Below are positions 7,467 to 16,282 of a DNA stretch of 32,547 bases, piece by piece. The stretch's first letter is position 1. Each line of letters begins with the position of its first letter. The position numbers were made by a program, and so were the translations under genes. The stretch is from the NCBI GenBank assembly GCA_022447185.1, contig JAKVAY010000078.1, forward strand, positions 1 to 32,547. The letters run 5' to 3'. A model generated the notes under the pieces. It did no database searches and was not told the DNA's origin. It saw nothing but the letters and a program-made list of their open reading frames with translations. Origin of the DNA: Fuerstiella sp. Its GTDB lineage: Bacteria > Planctomycetota > Planctomycetia > Planctomycetales > Planctomycetaceae.

Positions 7467-9098
7467 TCATGATGAGGAATTTGTGACGAGCAAATTCAGT
7501 CGTGGTTGAAGATCGTCCACAAAGGCTCTCTGTTTGCCACGTCCTGTGTCGAGTCGAACTTTGGATGTTCTGATCATCCATTCTCCCGTGTTCGGAACCC
7601 AGTCGCGAATTCCATCTAGCGCCAGCTTTGTTGCCTCGAGACGCTCTTCCATATTGTGAGTGAACCCGACAAATGCAGGCAACTCGTTCTGGGCAAGCAC
7701 GATGTACACACAGGGATCCGGACTGCAACGGATTTTGTCAAGAGGCTTTGCCTGACCAAGCCTGCTCCGACCGATCGACGTCCTGGACCATTTGTCGACA
7801 GATTTCCGCAGCTTCAGAGCAACCCAACGGTACTCAAATGATGTTTGACCTGGACAGACGGCCCGGCAGTATCGATCAAATCTCATGGCCGCTTCCGGAT
7901 CACACAAAACGTCATCCAGACTCCGAAAACCCTCATCGAGCATCCTTCGCAGTCCCATCTCACACGCAAATTCGAAGGAGTCTGCATTCTTCCAGTCCAT
8001 GAGGTCCCGGGAGCTTCCCTGTCTTTTGAGTTCCGGATAGTTCCCGCTACGGCGCAGATTCATCAGAACGCGGCACCAGTCAGCGGGACGGCCCGGAATC
8101 TGCCTGGTGCTGCAGTTGTCAATGAACTCCGCATTCAGTAATGGATCCGCGACCATGTGGTCAATGGTTGGACTGCCCTTCAGATTTGCGAATGCATCAA
8201 TCAACGCAGTTTCATCGATGCCTTGCGGACGTCTGAGGTTTTTTTGACGATCGATTGTTGTTCGCGGTGCACTTGTTTTTGGTTCCTCACCACCGGTCAA
8301 CGGGTCACCTGTACGGACCTCACTTAATCGATCATTTGAGAACTGGATGTAATCCTCTGATAATTCGATACCCATCCAGTGCCGTCCCAGTTTCTTCGCA
8401 GTGACCAGTGTGCTGCCCGTCCCGGAAAACGGGTCGACGACAGTCCCTTCCGGATCCGAACAGGCGCGGACAATTCTCCCCAAAAGCTGCTCTGGAAGCT
8501 GGCAGCCGTGAAACTGAGCGCGTTCCTTGAACGTTCCTGCGATTCGAGGCACATACATGGTGTCATGGTCCGGCAGGAACCCGCCATCGCCAATGTCCTG
8601 TGGACGCAGCACCCAGGTATTGTCGGGAACTCGACCAACACTGTTGGCACGCTTATCGTTGTAGACAAGCTGTCGAGCAGACGGAACGCGGATCTCATCA
8701 ACATTGAATGTGAACCGTTTCGGATCTTTCACGAAATACAGAAGGTGTGTGTGGGAGCGAGTGAACTTCGTTGTGCAGTGAACGCCGAACGTGTAATACC
8801 AGATCACCCAGTTGCGCATGTGCAGCCCGCAACTTTCGGCAACACGTTTCACCTCCGCTGCATATTCGTCGCCGATGGCAATCCAGAACGTGCCATCCGG
8901 CTTCAATGAACGAACCGTTGCCGAAATCCAGGCCTTCGTCCACTCGAGGTACTTGTCATCTTCAAGCCGATCGACGTAAACGTCGTATTTGTAGCCGATG
9001 TTGTATGGCGGATCTGCAACCGCCAGATCTGCCCAGCCCGCGTCCATGCTGTTCAGTGTTTTGACACAGTCACCTGAGATAAGCCTGTCTGTCTTCAC
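7467..9098 (-). CDS. Beta-class DNA methyltransferase with C-terminal degenerate GIY-YIG-like domain
   Basis: Starting at GTG 9098 the protein has 543 residues and begins MKTDRLISGDCVKTL, as methyltransferases of this family usually do. An AAGGGAG sits nine bases upstream. An ATG at 9179 extends the frame by 27 residues but has no ribosome site. Residues 29-32 are DPPY (catalytic motif IV) followed by NIGYKYD; residues 222-228 are DPFSGTG (AdoMet-binding motif I). The order IV then I defines the beta class, which methylates adenine N6 or cytosine N4. Residues about 290-455 are helical and unrecognised. Residues about 459-538 resemble GIY-YIG: VYI at 464-466, FVG at 476-478 (Tyr replaced by Phe), Arg486 and PRLN at 532-535, while the catalytic Glu is not evident. 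No restriction gene is adjacent, so it looks like an orphan enzyme. Confidence 0.88.
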   Translation of the reverse strand: MKTDRLISGDCVKTLNSMDAGWADLAVADPPYNIGYKYDVYVDRLEDDKYLEWTKAWISATVRSLKPDGTFWIAIGDEYAAEVKRVAESCGLHMRNWVIWYYTFGVHCTTKFTRSHTHLLYFVKDPKRFTFNVDEIRVPSARQLVYNDKRANSVGRVPDNTWVLRPQDIGDGGFLPDHDTMYVPRIAGTFKERAQFHGCQLPEQLLGRIVRACSDPEGTVVDPFSGTGSTLVTAKKLGRHWMGIELSEDYIQFSNDRLSEVRTGDPLTGGEEPKTSAPRTTIDRQKNLRRPQGIDETALIDAFANLKGSPTIDHMVADPLLNAEFIDNCSTRQIPGRPADWCRVLMNLRRSGNYPELKRQGSSRDLMDWKNADSFEFACEMGLRRMLDEGFRSLDDVLCDPEAAMRFDRYCRAVCPGQTSFEYRWVALKLRKSVDKWSRTSIGRSRLGQAKPLDKIRCSPDPCVYIVLAQNELPAFVGFTHNMEERLEATKLALDGIRDWVPNTGEWMIRTSKVRLDTGRGKQRAFVDDLQPRLNLLVTNSSS

Positions 9099-9107
9099 GA
9101 AGTCGAA

Positions 9108-9114
9108 CTCCCTT
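9108..9114 (-). promoter_or_regulatory. Ribosome binding site that decides the methyltransferase start
   Basis: The minus strand reads AAGGGAG here, nine bases before the GTG at 9096-9098. Nothing comparable precedes the longer ATG candidate at 9179. Together with the family-typical N-terminus this favours the GTG start. Confidence 0.6.
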
Positions 9115-9396
9115 CGAACCAGACCATCATGTCGAAATCCCTGGTGCAAACAGGTATTCCTCGAATGTACGGTCGACATGCTGAGTGTTGTGTCGGTTGC
9201 ATATGATCATGCAAGCTTTCCAACGTCTATTCACCGTTCCGGCTGCCGGCCCGGTCTGTCCGTATGAACTTCATTCGAGCAGTCACCCTGACCTGAACCA
9301 CTCAGGAAGCAACGCCCTGAGCACATCTGAGGGGACATTATCAATACAGATTCATACAACGGGACTCGGTCGAAGTTCATCGTGCAGCGACATAGA

Positions 9397-9443
9397 ACTC
9401 AAAACAGCCGCCGCCGGTTACCCAGGTGGCGACTGTTTTGAGT
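9397..9443 (-). terminator. Long hairpin, candidate terminator of the tRNA-Asp transcript
   Basis: ACTCAAAACAG at 9397-9407 pairs perfectly with CTGTTTTGAGT at 9433-9443. A C/A mismatch and four more pairs (CGCC with GGCG) follow, giving about 15 paired positions around a 15-base loop. It lies roughly 120 bases downstream of the minus-strand tRNA, so it could end that transcript. On the minus strand the hairpin is followed by a weak TTCTATG rather than a good U-run, so factor-independent termination is uncertain. Confidence 0.45.
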
Positions 9444-9559
9444 GTTAAATCGAAATGAACGACGTGCGGAGATCACCAGCAAGGGCAAATACTGAGCGGA
9501 ACCACGGGGCTCTGTTCTTCTAACTTCCCCGACCTCAGTCGGGCACTGATCGTTCAAAT

Positions 9560-9633
<74 letters not shown>

Positions 9634-10124
9634 AGGTGCTTCAACAGCACAGGTTTGCTGATGTCCTCGTGAGGATCAATTGAGTGCAACCACACTCGAT
9701 ATGTCATCTCGATTTACAGTTCACCAGTAATCGGTGAAGAACGTCGGACGACTACCTCCATTCGACGATCAACAGGCAGCGAAGTGTAAAAGGCAAAACG
9801 TCGGAACACAAGCCTGTCGGATCCCGCAATGACTTTCCTTCCGTTTCCTCCTGCCAATTGTCCACGAGCCGAAAGGTTCCGGAGGCAGTTACATGACTTA
9901 ACGGCCCTGATTCGTACGCAAAGTTCACTTTAGCCGCACACTGGTTAGATGGTGTTCTTCAGGCCGGTAAGGGGCGAAAGATTCAAGCATGTAGTGCTGA
10001 TTCTTCGGACCACTCAATGGTTCCGGAATTAAAAAAATTTGGCCGTGGTTGTGATGTGCACTTGAATCGGCCATTTGAGTGGATACCGTCCCCGTCTTCT
10101 CAGGAATAAAAGGAAACATAAAGA
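9634..10124. other. Divergent intergenic region between tRNA-Asp and the lysine-rich gene
   Basis: About 490 bases separate the leftward tRNA from the rightward lysine-rich gene, so promoters for both are expected here. I see no clear consensus boxes. A small palindrome, TCCTCGTGAGGA, lies at 9663-9674, just upstream of the tRNA. An A-run follows GGAATT near 10025-10040, before the lysine-rich gene. No protein-like frame was found on either strand. Confidence 0.4.
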
Positions 10125-10472
10125 ATGACTGGCTACACCGTTCACACCGGGGCCTCCAAAAAATTTGTTACCGGCTGGGATCAAATTTTCTCCGATGGGA
10201 AGGCCACGACAGGAAAGAAAAAATCGTCTCGTTCGCGGAAGAAGGCGACAGCAAAGAAGAAGCAGGCCGCAGCCAGCAACGCCACAAAGAAGAAATCGGC
10301 AACGAAACGACCTGTCAAAAAGACGACGGGAAAAAAAAGCGCTTCGAAAAAATCTGCCAAAAAGAAAACAGCTGCCAAACAATCGGCTGCCGCGAAGTCT
10401 GTCTCGGGCGGCAGATCTGCATCAACCCGAAAACTGAAGAAAGCATCTATAAAAAAGAAACGGCGCTCGTAG
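10125..10472 (+). CDS. Small lysine-rich histone H1-like protein
   Basis: The 115-residue product has two parts. Residues 1-26 (MTGYTVHTGASKKFVTGWDQ and following) are an ordinary folded-looking segment. The rest is a low-complexity tail of Lys, Ala, Ser and Thr with about 32 Lys and 7 Arg in the whole protein by hand count, built of KKK, AKK and SKK units. The tail resembles the C-terminal tail of histone H1 and bacterial H1-like proteins, which bind DNA or RNA by charge. I believe the N-terminal segment is a conserved planctomycete element, but this is recollection. AAGGA lies about eleven bases before the ATG. A role in nucleoid compaction or RNA binding is inference. It is monocistronic, converging with module A. 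Confidence 0.8.
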   Translation: MTGYTVHTGASKKFVTGWDQIFSDGKATTGKKKSSRSRKKATAKKKQAAASNATKKKSATKRPVKKTTGKKSASKKSAKKKTAAKQSAAAKSVSGGRSASTRKLKKASIKKKRRS

Positions 10473-10629
10473 TCCTGAAGCGCTGTGTTGCTGCTAGCGG
10501 TTCTTTCACAGCTTGAACCTGGTTGACACTGTCGTGGTGGCGCTTCTGTGGATTCCTCAAACGTGTCGAACCGTACGTTTCAGGTCGATCGTCAGAGGTG
10601 GCCATGAACGGACTGGAAAGGGGCCCGGA

Positions 10630-10646
10630 CCCGTCCGAGTGACGGG
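10630..10646. repeat. Perfect small hairpin between convergent genes
   Basis: CCCGTC and GACGGG form a six-pair stem around CGAGT. It sits between the lysine-rich gene and the end of module A and could contribute to termination, but no T-run follows on either strand. Confidence 0.3.
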
Positions 10647-10659
10647 CATACATTGGATT

Positions 10660-10676
10660 GTTGTTTTTGAAACAAC
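10660..10676. repeat. Perfect hairpin abutting the DUF1501 stop codon
   Basis: GTTGTTT and AAACAAC form a seven-pair stem with a TTG loop, ending one base from the minus-strand TAA at 10678-10680. It may mark the 3' end of the module A transcript. The stem is A/T-rich, so termination strength is doubtful. Confidence 0.3.
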
Positions 10677-10677
10677 C

Positions 10678-12180
10678 TTACGCGAGCCAGTCCTGAACAA
10701 CGTTTCCGCCAACATCCGTCAGCCGAAAGTCACGGCCCTGAAAGCGATGTGTGAGCTTTAAATGATCCAGTCCGAACTGGTGCAGCATTGTTGCGTGCAG
10801 ATCGTTGATATGGACTCTGTTTTCGGTGGCGTGCCAGCCAATATCATCCGACGCTCCATACACCTGACCACCCTGAATTCCACCTCCGGCCATCAGCATA
10901 CTGAAGGAATAAGGATGATGATCCCGGCCCGTGCCCACTTCACGCTTACCTTTGCGGTTTTCACCCAGTGGCGTGCGACCGAATTCTGATCCCCAGACGA
11001 CCATCGTGGAATCGAGCATGCCTCGCTGCTTCAGGTCACTGATCAGTGCTGCAATGGGCTGGTCAACGCAGCCCGCATTGTACGGAAGTTCTTTGGGAAT
11101 GTTGCTGTGGTGGTCCCATGAAGCATAGATAATATTGATGAAGCGAACGCCGCGCTCGACCAGTCGGCGCGCCAGTAGACAGTTTCGAGCAAAACTCTGA
11201 TAGGTATTTCCCTGTTTACCTCGAACTTTCAGACCTTCCTGTTCGGGGCGATTCAGGCCGTATGCATCAATTGTTGCTTTGGATTCACCGGTGAGATTGA
11301 TCAATTCCGGCGCAGCCGTCTGCATACGGTACGCCAGTTCGTAGGATGCGATTCTCGCTGAAATGTCCGGATCCTGAACCTCGGCAAATCTCTGTTCATT
11401 GACGGCCCGCAGTGTCTCGATCCCCTGTCTTTGCAACTGAGACGGGATACCGGCAGGACTGGACAGGTTGAGAATCGGCTCACCCTGATTACGAAACAGT
11501 ACTCCCGCATATGAAGAAGGCAGGAATCCTGATTGCCAAAGCGTGGCTCCACCAGAAGACCCCCTGCCACTGTTCAGTACGACATAACCCGGCAGGTTCT
11601 GTGATTCACTGCCAAGACCATAAGTCAGCCAGGAACCCATTGACGGCAGGCCGAAAGTACCTCGACCACACTGCATCATCAGCTGGCCGGGATGGTGATT
11701 GAATTCATCTGTATGCAGTGAACGAATCAGCAGCAGGTCATCCGCGACGGACCCAAGATTGGGGAGCAGTTCGCTCAGTGACATTCCACATTCACCGTGT
11801 CGATGAAATCGGTAAGGTGATCCCTGCAACAGTGCGGTCTTTTTCTTAATGAACGCAAAACGGACTTTCTCAAGAAAGGAATCCGGCAGCGGTTGTGCGT
11901 GACGCTTTCGCAACAAAGGTTTGTCGTCGAACAGGTCAATTTGAGATGGTGCGCCGGCCATAAAAATGAAAATGCAGGCTTTGGCTTTCGCGTCGAAATG
12001 AGGCTCCACCGGTGCCAGAGGATTTCCGCCCTCCGCCGCACCGGCAGCCGGCATCAGGCCATCCTGAGACAGCATGGATCCCAGTGCGGCCATCCCCAGA
12101 CCACTGGCTGTGGTATTCAGAAATTCGCGACGGGTTCGGTCCACGTATTTGGCGAGACTGGATTGTTGTTGCATCGTCAT
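10678..12180 (-). CDS. DUF1501 protein with Tat leader (module A)
   Basis: DUF1501 belongs to the alkaline phosphatase/sulfatase-like superfamily; its substrate is unknown. From ATG 12180 the product has 500 residues. A twin-arginine leader (RTRREFLNTTASGLGMAALG) predicts export of a folded, perhaps metal-bound protein. Family motifs follow in order: FMAGAPSQIDLFDDKP, RHGECGMSLSELLPNLG, LIRSLHTDEFNHHPGQLMM, YASWDHHSN, VVWGSEFGRTP, GRDHHPYSFSMLMAGGG and a C-terminal QGRDFRLTD. The start is uncertain. ATG 12210 and TTG 12276 are in frame, and TTG would overlap the upstream PSD1 gene by 14 bases; none has a clear ribosome site. I chose 12180 because it gives a short Tat n-region. It is the last gene of module A, probably co-transcribed with PSD1. 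Confidence 0.92.
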   Translation of the reverse strand: MTMQQQSSLAKYVDRTRREFLNTTASGLGMAALGSMLSQDGLMPAAGAAEGGNPLAPVEPHFDAKAKACIFIFMAGAPSQIDLFDDKPLLRKRHAQPLPDSFLEKVRFAFIKKKTALLQGSPYRFHRHGECGMSLSELLPNLGSVADDLLLIRSLHTDEFNHHPGQLMMQCGRGTFGLPSMGSWLTYGLGSESQNLPGYVVLNSGRGSSGGATLWQSGFLPSSYAGVLFRNQGEPILNLSSPAGIPSQLQRQGIETLRAVNEQRFAEVQDPDISARIASYELAYRMQTAAPELINLTGESKATIDAYGLNRPEQEGLKVRGKQGNTYQSFARNCLLARRLVERGVRFINIIYASWDHHSNIPKELPYNAGCVDQPIAALISDLKQRGMLDSTMVVWGSEFGRTPLGENRKGKREVGTGRDHHPYSFSMLMAGGGIQGGQVYGASDDIGWHATENRVHINDLHATMLHQFGLDHLKLTHRFQGRDFRLTDVGGNVVQDWLA

Positions 12181-12262
12181 GGATGTTTTTGTCGATTGCG
12201 TATGAAACATGGTGCAGGGACAGGCAAGGCTGTAAATCTGAAGAAGAACAACGTCTGACAGA

Positions 12263-15200
12263 TCAGTCTCTGACAATGAATTCGTCCAGGTTCAAAATCA
12301 ATCGTACGGTCGCCACCCAGGCGGCATTTTCTTCAGGGGCAAGTTGCTTTGTGGGATGTTTTTGGATCAACAACTTCGCATCATCGGGATGAAGGTAATA
12401 ATACTCACGGGACATCGACAGAAATTCTGCGAATCGGTCCAGTTCAGAGTCTTCCGGCATGCGTGCGACGCACAATCGCATTGCTCGAATCAGTAGTTGG
12501 CGGTCACCGTCCCCTGTCTCCGCGAAAATTCGCCGAACAAATGCCTGGGCTGCTTCGGCATAAACTTCATTGTTGAGGGTGACCAGTGCCTGGAGAGGTG
12601 TATTGCTGGATTCACGTTGCAGGCGGCTGGTGTTGGAATCCGGACAATCGAAACTGATCAGAGTCGGGTGCGGGGCCGTGCGTTTGAAGAATGTATACAT
12701 TCCGCGGCGATAGCCGTCGTTACCTTCACTGGTCTTCCATTTGAATTTATTGGCATAACTCAGTTCGGCCACACCGGGCGGCAGCGGCGGAAAGACACTG
12801 GGACCACCAATTCGAGGATTCAACAGACCACTCACAGCGAGATGCAGATCACGAACGATCTCAGCCTCCACGCGAAATCGGTTTTGTCGTGCCAGAAGTT
12901 GGTTTGCAGGATCGGTGTTTCGAAGTTCCTGTCGATGATGAGATGATTGTCGCCATGTCGAACTCATCAATATCGTCCTGATCAGTGTCTTGCGACTCCA
13001 GTTCATGTCACGCGAGAATTGCCATGCCAGCCAATCAAGTAGTTTTGGATGTGTTGGCAACTCACCACGAACTCCAAAATCATTTTGTGACGGTACGATG
13101 CCACGACCGAACAGATGAGCCCAGATCTGATTGACGGTTACGCGAGCGGTCAGCGGATGGTCGGGACTGACAAGCCACAGAGCCAGGTCAAGCCGGTCAG
13201 CGGAATCGTCAGGTTTGCGTGGCTGAAGCAAATGGTTGCCGCTGATGATCGACAACGTGTTTGTCGTCACCTCATTGACAGGCTGGAGGAAGTCACCGCG
13301 ATGCAGAGTTTTCGTCACACGTTCAGCTGGCGCAATCACACGTACCGGCAACAGAGGCGCCTGTGGAGTTCGTTCTTTCAGCTCCGCAATTGAATCAGCA
13401 ATTTTCGTTGTGACCGGGGAAATCGATGCGACGTGTGCCGCGATGATCTCCCGCTGTTTCTCTGTTCTGTATGCTGATTTTGTCCGAATGGCATCAGCAA
13501 CGGCGGTCGGCAAAGCACGAACAGGATCGAATTCTGAGACCGTGCTGACTCGAAGACATCCGATCACGTGCTGACCGCCGTATTGCTGATCCAGTACGAT
13601 CTGCAGGTACCTGGCATTCTCAACCGGAACCGGTTGTGCGGTGTACGCGGTGATCTGATGCGCGCTGCCCGTTTGTGGAGAGATGGCCCATCCCGATTTC
13701 TCAGCCGACGAAACTGAAAACTCTGCTGAGAACCCCTCCTCAGAAAAATCGGAATCCGCCGTTGCCAACTTCAGTACAGTCCGACTGCTGAAATCCTTCT
13801 CTGTACTGATGTAAGCCCGGAGTTGACTCAATACAAAATTTCCGTTGGTGGCTCTGCCAGGCCCCTTCCCGGGGAGCGACTCATGGACCAGCGTTTCGAT
13901 TCGAATGCCGGCAATGGGGTTCGCCGGAAGTTCAAATATGAGCGTATAACTGTCTTTGTCCGGTACCGATCCGGATGCCAGAAGGGAACCATTTTCCTGC
14001 AGCGCCAGTTGTGTCCTGCTGGAAGTTTGGGCCTCCACAAGATGCAGGTGGTGATAGGTCGGCGTGTCAGGCGATTCCACTTTGATTTGGGCAGATATTT
14101 CGTCCGTCCATTTTGCGATTTGTGTTTGCAGAGATCCTTTTGCGTTTTCGTACTGCTTCATTAACGCAGACATTTCATGGTCGTATGCTGATTTGTCTCG
14201 GCGATATTTCGCCATGTCAGAATGGCTGCGGGCGACATGAATGCTGGCTTCGTCGGCGTTGTTGAAAAACGCAAACAGCTCATAATACTCTCGCTGCGTG
14301 ATTTGATCGTATTTGTGTGTGTGGCAGCGTGCGCAGGTCATTGTCAGTGCCATCCAGACCGTACTGGTGGTTTCTGTACGGTCAAATGTTGCTTCGACGC
14401 GAAACTGTTCCTGGTCGGTTCCTCCTTCAGTATTGGTTAGAGTCTGTCGGTGAAATGCGGTTGCCAGTTTCTGCATCGGAGTTGCATTTGGCAGGAGGTC
14501 ACCGGCAAGTTGCTCAATAGTAAACTGATCAAACGGCATATCTTGATTGATGGCATCGATTACCCAGTCACGGTATCGCCAGGCATTGGGTCGGGAACGA
14601 TCTTTTTCATAACCGTCTGAGTCTGCGTACCGGGCTTTGTCCAGCCAGTGTCGTCCCCAGCGCTCACCAAAATGGTCGGACTCCAGCAGTCGGTTAAGCA
14701 GTATCTCCCACGCGTCCGACGCTTCATCTGTCAAAAACGCATCAACTTCCTCCGGTGTTGGCGGAAGCCCATTGAGGTCATAATACAATCGCTTGATCAA
14801 AGTCGCCCGATCCGCTGCGGGCGACGGTGTCATGCCCTCGGCTTCCAGTCTGGCAAGAACGAACTGGTCAATTGGATTTCGAACCCAGTCCTGCTGCGTT
14901 ACTTCAGGAGGTGCCGTCAATTTGACGGGTTGATAGGCCCAGTGTTGTTCAAATCCGGCTCCATCCCGAATCCACTGGCGCAGCTTTTCGATATCATCGA
15001 CAGAAAGTGGATCACCCTCCGGCGGCATCCGATCAGACGTATCGTCTGCTGTGATTCGGCGCATCAACTCACTTGATTGCGGATCGCCGGGAATGATCGA
15101 GCGTGACCCCGACTCAAGTTCCGCACGGGCCTGTTCAGAAATATCGAGTCGCAGGCCCCCTTCTGCCTTATTCGGACCGTGACAAACGACGCAGTGCTTT

Positions 15201-15325
15201 GCAAACAGTGGTTGAATATCGCGACTGAACGTCGGAGATTCGGCGGCAATACTCAGCGCATGGGACGGCACACATAATGCAATTGCGAGAGTCATTACGA
15301 AATTCAAACAACCAGGCTTGTGCAT
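12263..15325 (-). CDS. PSD1 protein with N-terminal planctomycete cytochrome c domain (PSCyt1-DUF1549-DUF1553)
   Basis: The product has 1020 residues and a signal peptide (MTLAIALCVPSHALSIAAES). Residues about 30-125 form a PSCyt1 cytochrome c domain: CVVCH at 45-49 is the heme attachment site and DRMPP near 98-102 supplies the likely Met ligand. DUF1549 spans roughly 148-350 and includes a second CxxCH, CARCHTHKYD at 331-340. A long beta-rich middle follows, then DUF1553 (PSD1) from about 700, with LTARVTVNQIWAHLFGRG and RVEAEIVRDLHLAVSGLLN. The protein should act in the periplasm. Family members occur beside DUF1501 genes, but their reaction is unknown; electron transfer during polymer oxidation is inference. 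Fifteen bases separate it from the upstream esterase gene. Confidence 0.95.
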   Translation of the reverse strand: MHKPGCLNFVMTLAIALCVPSHALSIAAESPTFSRDIQPLFAKHCVVCHGPNKAEGGLRLDISEQARAELESGSRSIIPGDPQSSELMRRITADDTSDRMPPEGDPLSVDDIEKLRQWIRDGAGFEQHWAYQPVKLTAPPEVTQQDWVRNPIDQFVLARLEAEGMTPSPAADRATLIKRLYYDLNGLPPTPEEVDAFLTDEASDAWEILLNRLLESDHFGERWGRHWLDKARYADSDGYEKDRSRPNAWRYRDWVIDAINQDMPFDQFTIEQLAGDLLPNATPMQKLATAFHRQTLTNTEGGTDQEQFRVEATFDRTETTSTVWMALTMTCARCHTHKYDQITQREYYELFAFFNNADEASIHVARSHSDMAKYRRDKSAYDHEMSALMKQYENAKGSLQTQIAKWTDEISAQIKVESPDTPTYHHLHLVEAQTSSRTQLALQENGSLLASGSVPDKDSYTLIFELPANPIAGIRIETLVHESLPGKGPGRATNGNFVLSQLRAYISTEKDFSSRTVLKLATADSDFSEEGFSAEFSVSSAEKSGWAISPQTGSAHQITAYTAQPVPVENARYLQIVLDQQYGGQHVIGCLRVSTVSEFDPVRALPTAVADAIRTKSAYRTEKQREIIAAHVASISPVTTKIADSIAELKERTPQAPLLPVRVIAPAERVTKTLHRGDFLQPVNEVTTNTLSIISGNHLLQPRKPDDSADRLDLALWLVSPDHPLTARVTVNQIWAHLFGRGIVPSQNDFGVRGELPTHPKLLDWLAWQFSRDMNWSRKTLIRTILMSSTWRQSSHHRQELRNTDPANQLLARQNRFRVEAEIVRDLHLAVSGLLNPRIGGPSVFPPLPPGVAELSYANKFKWKTSEGNDGYRRGMYTFFKRTAPHPTLISFDCPDSNTSRLQRESSNTPLQALVTLNNEVYAEAAQAFVRRIFAETGDGDRQLLIRAMRLCVARMPEDSELDRFAEFLSMSREYYYLHPDDAKLLIQKHPTKQLAPEENAAWVATVRLILNLDEFIVRD

Positions 15326-15340
15326 GTGTCATTCCGCAGG

Positions 15341-16213
15341 TCAGTGATTCAGTATTTTCTGTGTTGCCAGCCAGTGAATCGCGTGATCGGGCCAGGACGA
15401 AATCTGTGAACCGTTGACGTGCCGCAGCCCATAGCCATGCCCGCCGTTGCCGTAGATGTGCAATTCTGCCGGAATCTGAAGTCTCCGAAGTCCTGCGTAA
15501 TACAATGCTGGACCAACTGAGGAGGATCGATCATCGTCGGTGTGAACCAGAAACACGGGGGGGCACTGTTCAGTGACATTGATTCCTGGAACCAGTTCGT
15601 CATTGACCGCATCGTAGATATTCCAGGGGTAAACCAGAATTGCGAAATCCGGCCGAAACGGAACGTCATCAATGGGATCGATACGTTGATACGATCGTTT
15701 CACTGGTTTGCTGAGCAGCCTGGCCGCAACCTGTCCTCCGGCTGAAAATGCAACGAGTCCGATCTGATCCTCTTTCAGTCCCCAGCGCCCGGCATCATTA
15801 CGGACACGCGACAGAGTTCTTTGTGCATCCTGCAGCGGTTCAACCCACGCCGGACCTGTCGACCCCTCTTTTGTTCGATAGCTGAGTACGAATGCTGACA
15901 CTCCGTACCTGTTCAGCCAGTCGGCGGCTTCCGTTCCTTCCTTATCGGGAACAACTTTTCCAAAGCCTCCTCCGGGAAGGATGACGGCAGCCGAACCATT
16001 TGGATCCTCTGCCAGATGAACTGTAAACGTTGGTCGGGTAATTTTGACAACTCGGGTGACGGGTGGTTGCTCAGTCGGCCGAAACGGCAGAATTTCACCG
16101 ACATTGTGAGTTGTTTCTCCCGGAGCCAGCCCTGGCCACACGTCAATGGGATCTGCTCCGAACCCAGAGGGAAGAACCGTCATCATCAACAGCAGAACAA
16201 CAATTCGATCCAT
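15341..16213 (-). CDS. Secreted alpha/beta-hydrolase, esterase (BD-FAE / acetyl-esterase type)
   Basis: From ATG 16213 the product has 290 residues. An ATG at 16231 adds six residues; the inner start has GGTGA just upstream and gives a compact signal peptide (MDRIVVLLLMMTVLPSGFGA). The fold is clear. LPGGGF is the oxyanion region, AFSAGGQVAA the nucleophile elbow with the catalytic Ser, HTDDD the loop with the acid, and GNGGHGYG the catalytic His. Relatives deacetylate or de-esterify plant and algal polysaccharides such as xylan, so a periplasmic carbohydrate esterase is the likeliest role; exact substrate unknown. It lies 15 bases before the cytochrome-PSD1 gene and about 70 bases after the lectin-fold gene, supporting one operon. 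Confidence 0.9.
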   Translation of the reverse strand: MDRIVVLLLMMTVLPSGFGADPIDVWPGLAPGETTHNVGEILPFRPTEQPPVTRVVKITRPTFTVHLAEDPNGSAAVILPGGGFGKVVPDKEGTEAADWLNRYGVSAFVLSYRTKEGSTGPAWVEPLQDAQRTLSRVRNDAGRWGLKEDQIGLVAFSAGGQVAARLLSKPVKRSYQRIDPIDDVPFRPDFAILVYPWNIYDAVNDELVPGINVTEQCPPVFLVHTDDDRSSSVGPALYYAGLRRLQIPAELHIYGNGGHGYGLRHVNGSQISSWPDHAIHWLATQKILNH

Positions 16214-16282
16214 ACTATTCACCAGGATCATAAAATAACCGTGAGATGCGACACGACTTTGTCCGAACTGAAAACGTGCGAT

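Larger units (their letters stand above)
9099..9559. other. Intergenic region between tRNA-Asp and methyltransferase
   Basis: This interval contains the methyltransferase ribosome site (9108-9114), the unused ATG extension to 9179, and a strong hairpin at 9397-9443. I see no protein-like frame. The methyltransferase promoter is probably in 9180-9390, but no clear consensus boxes stand out. Confidence 0.4.

Noticed and set aside
8379..8909. 176-codon plus-strand frame
   Set aside because: Antisense to the methyltransferase, across its motif I region; no recognisable domain.
7467..9179. Restriction-modification system
   Set aside because: No restriction endonuclease, specificity subunit or vsr-like gene is adjacent; the neighbours are a tRNA and a secreted protein.
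10630..10676. Two hairpins as strong intrinsic terminators
   Set aside because: Neither stem is followed by a T-run on either strand; kept only as low-confidence structures.
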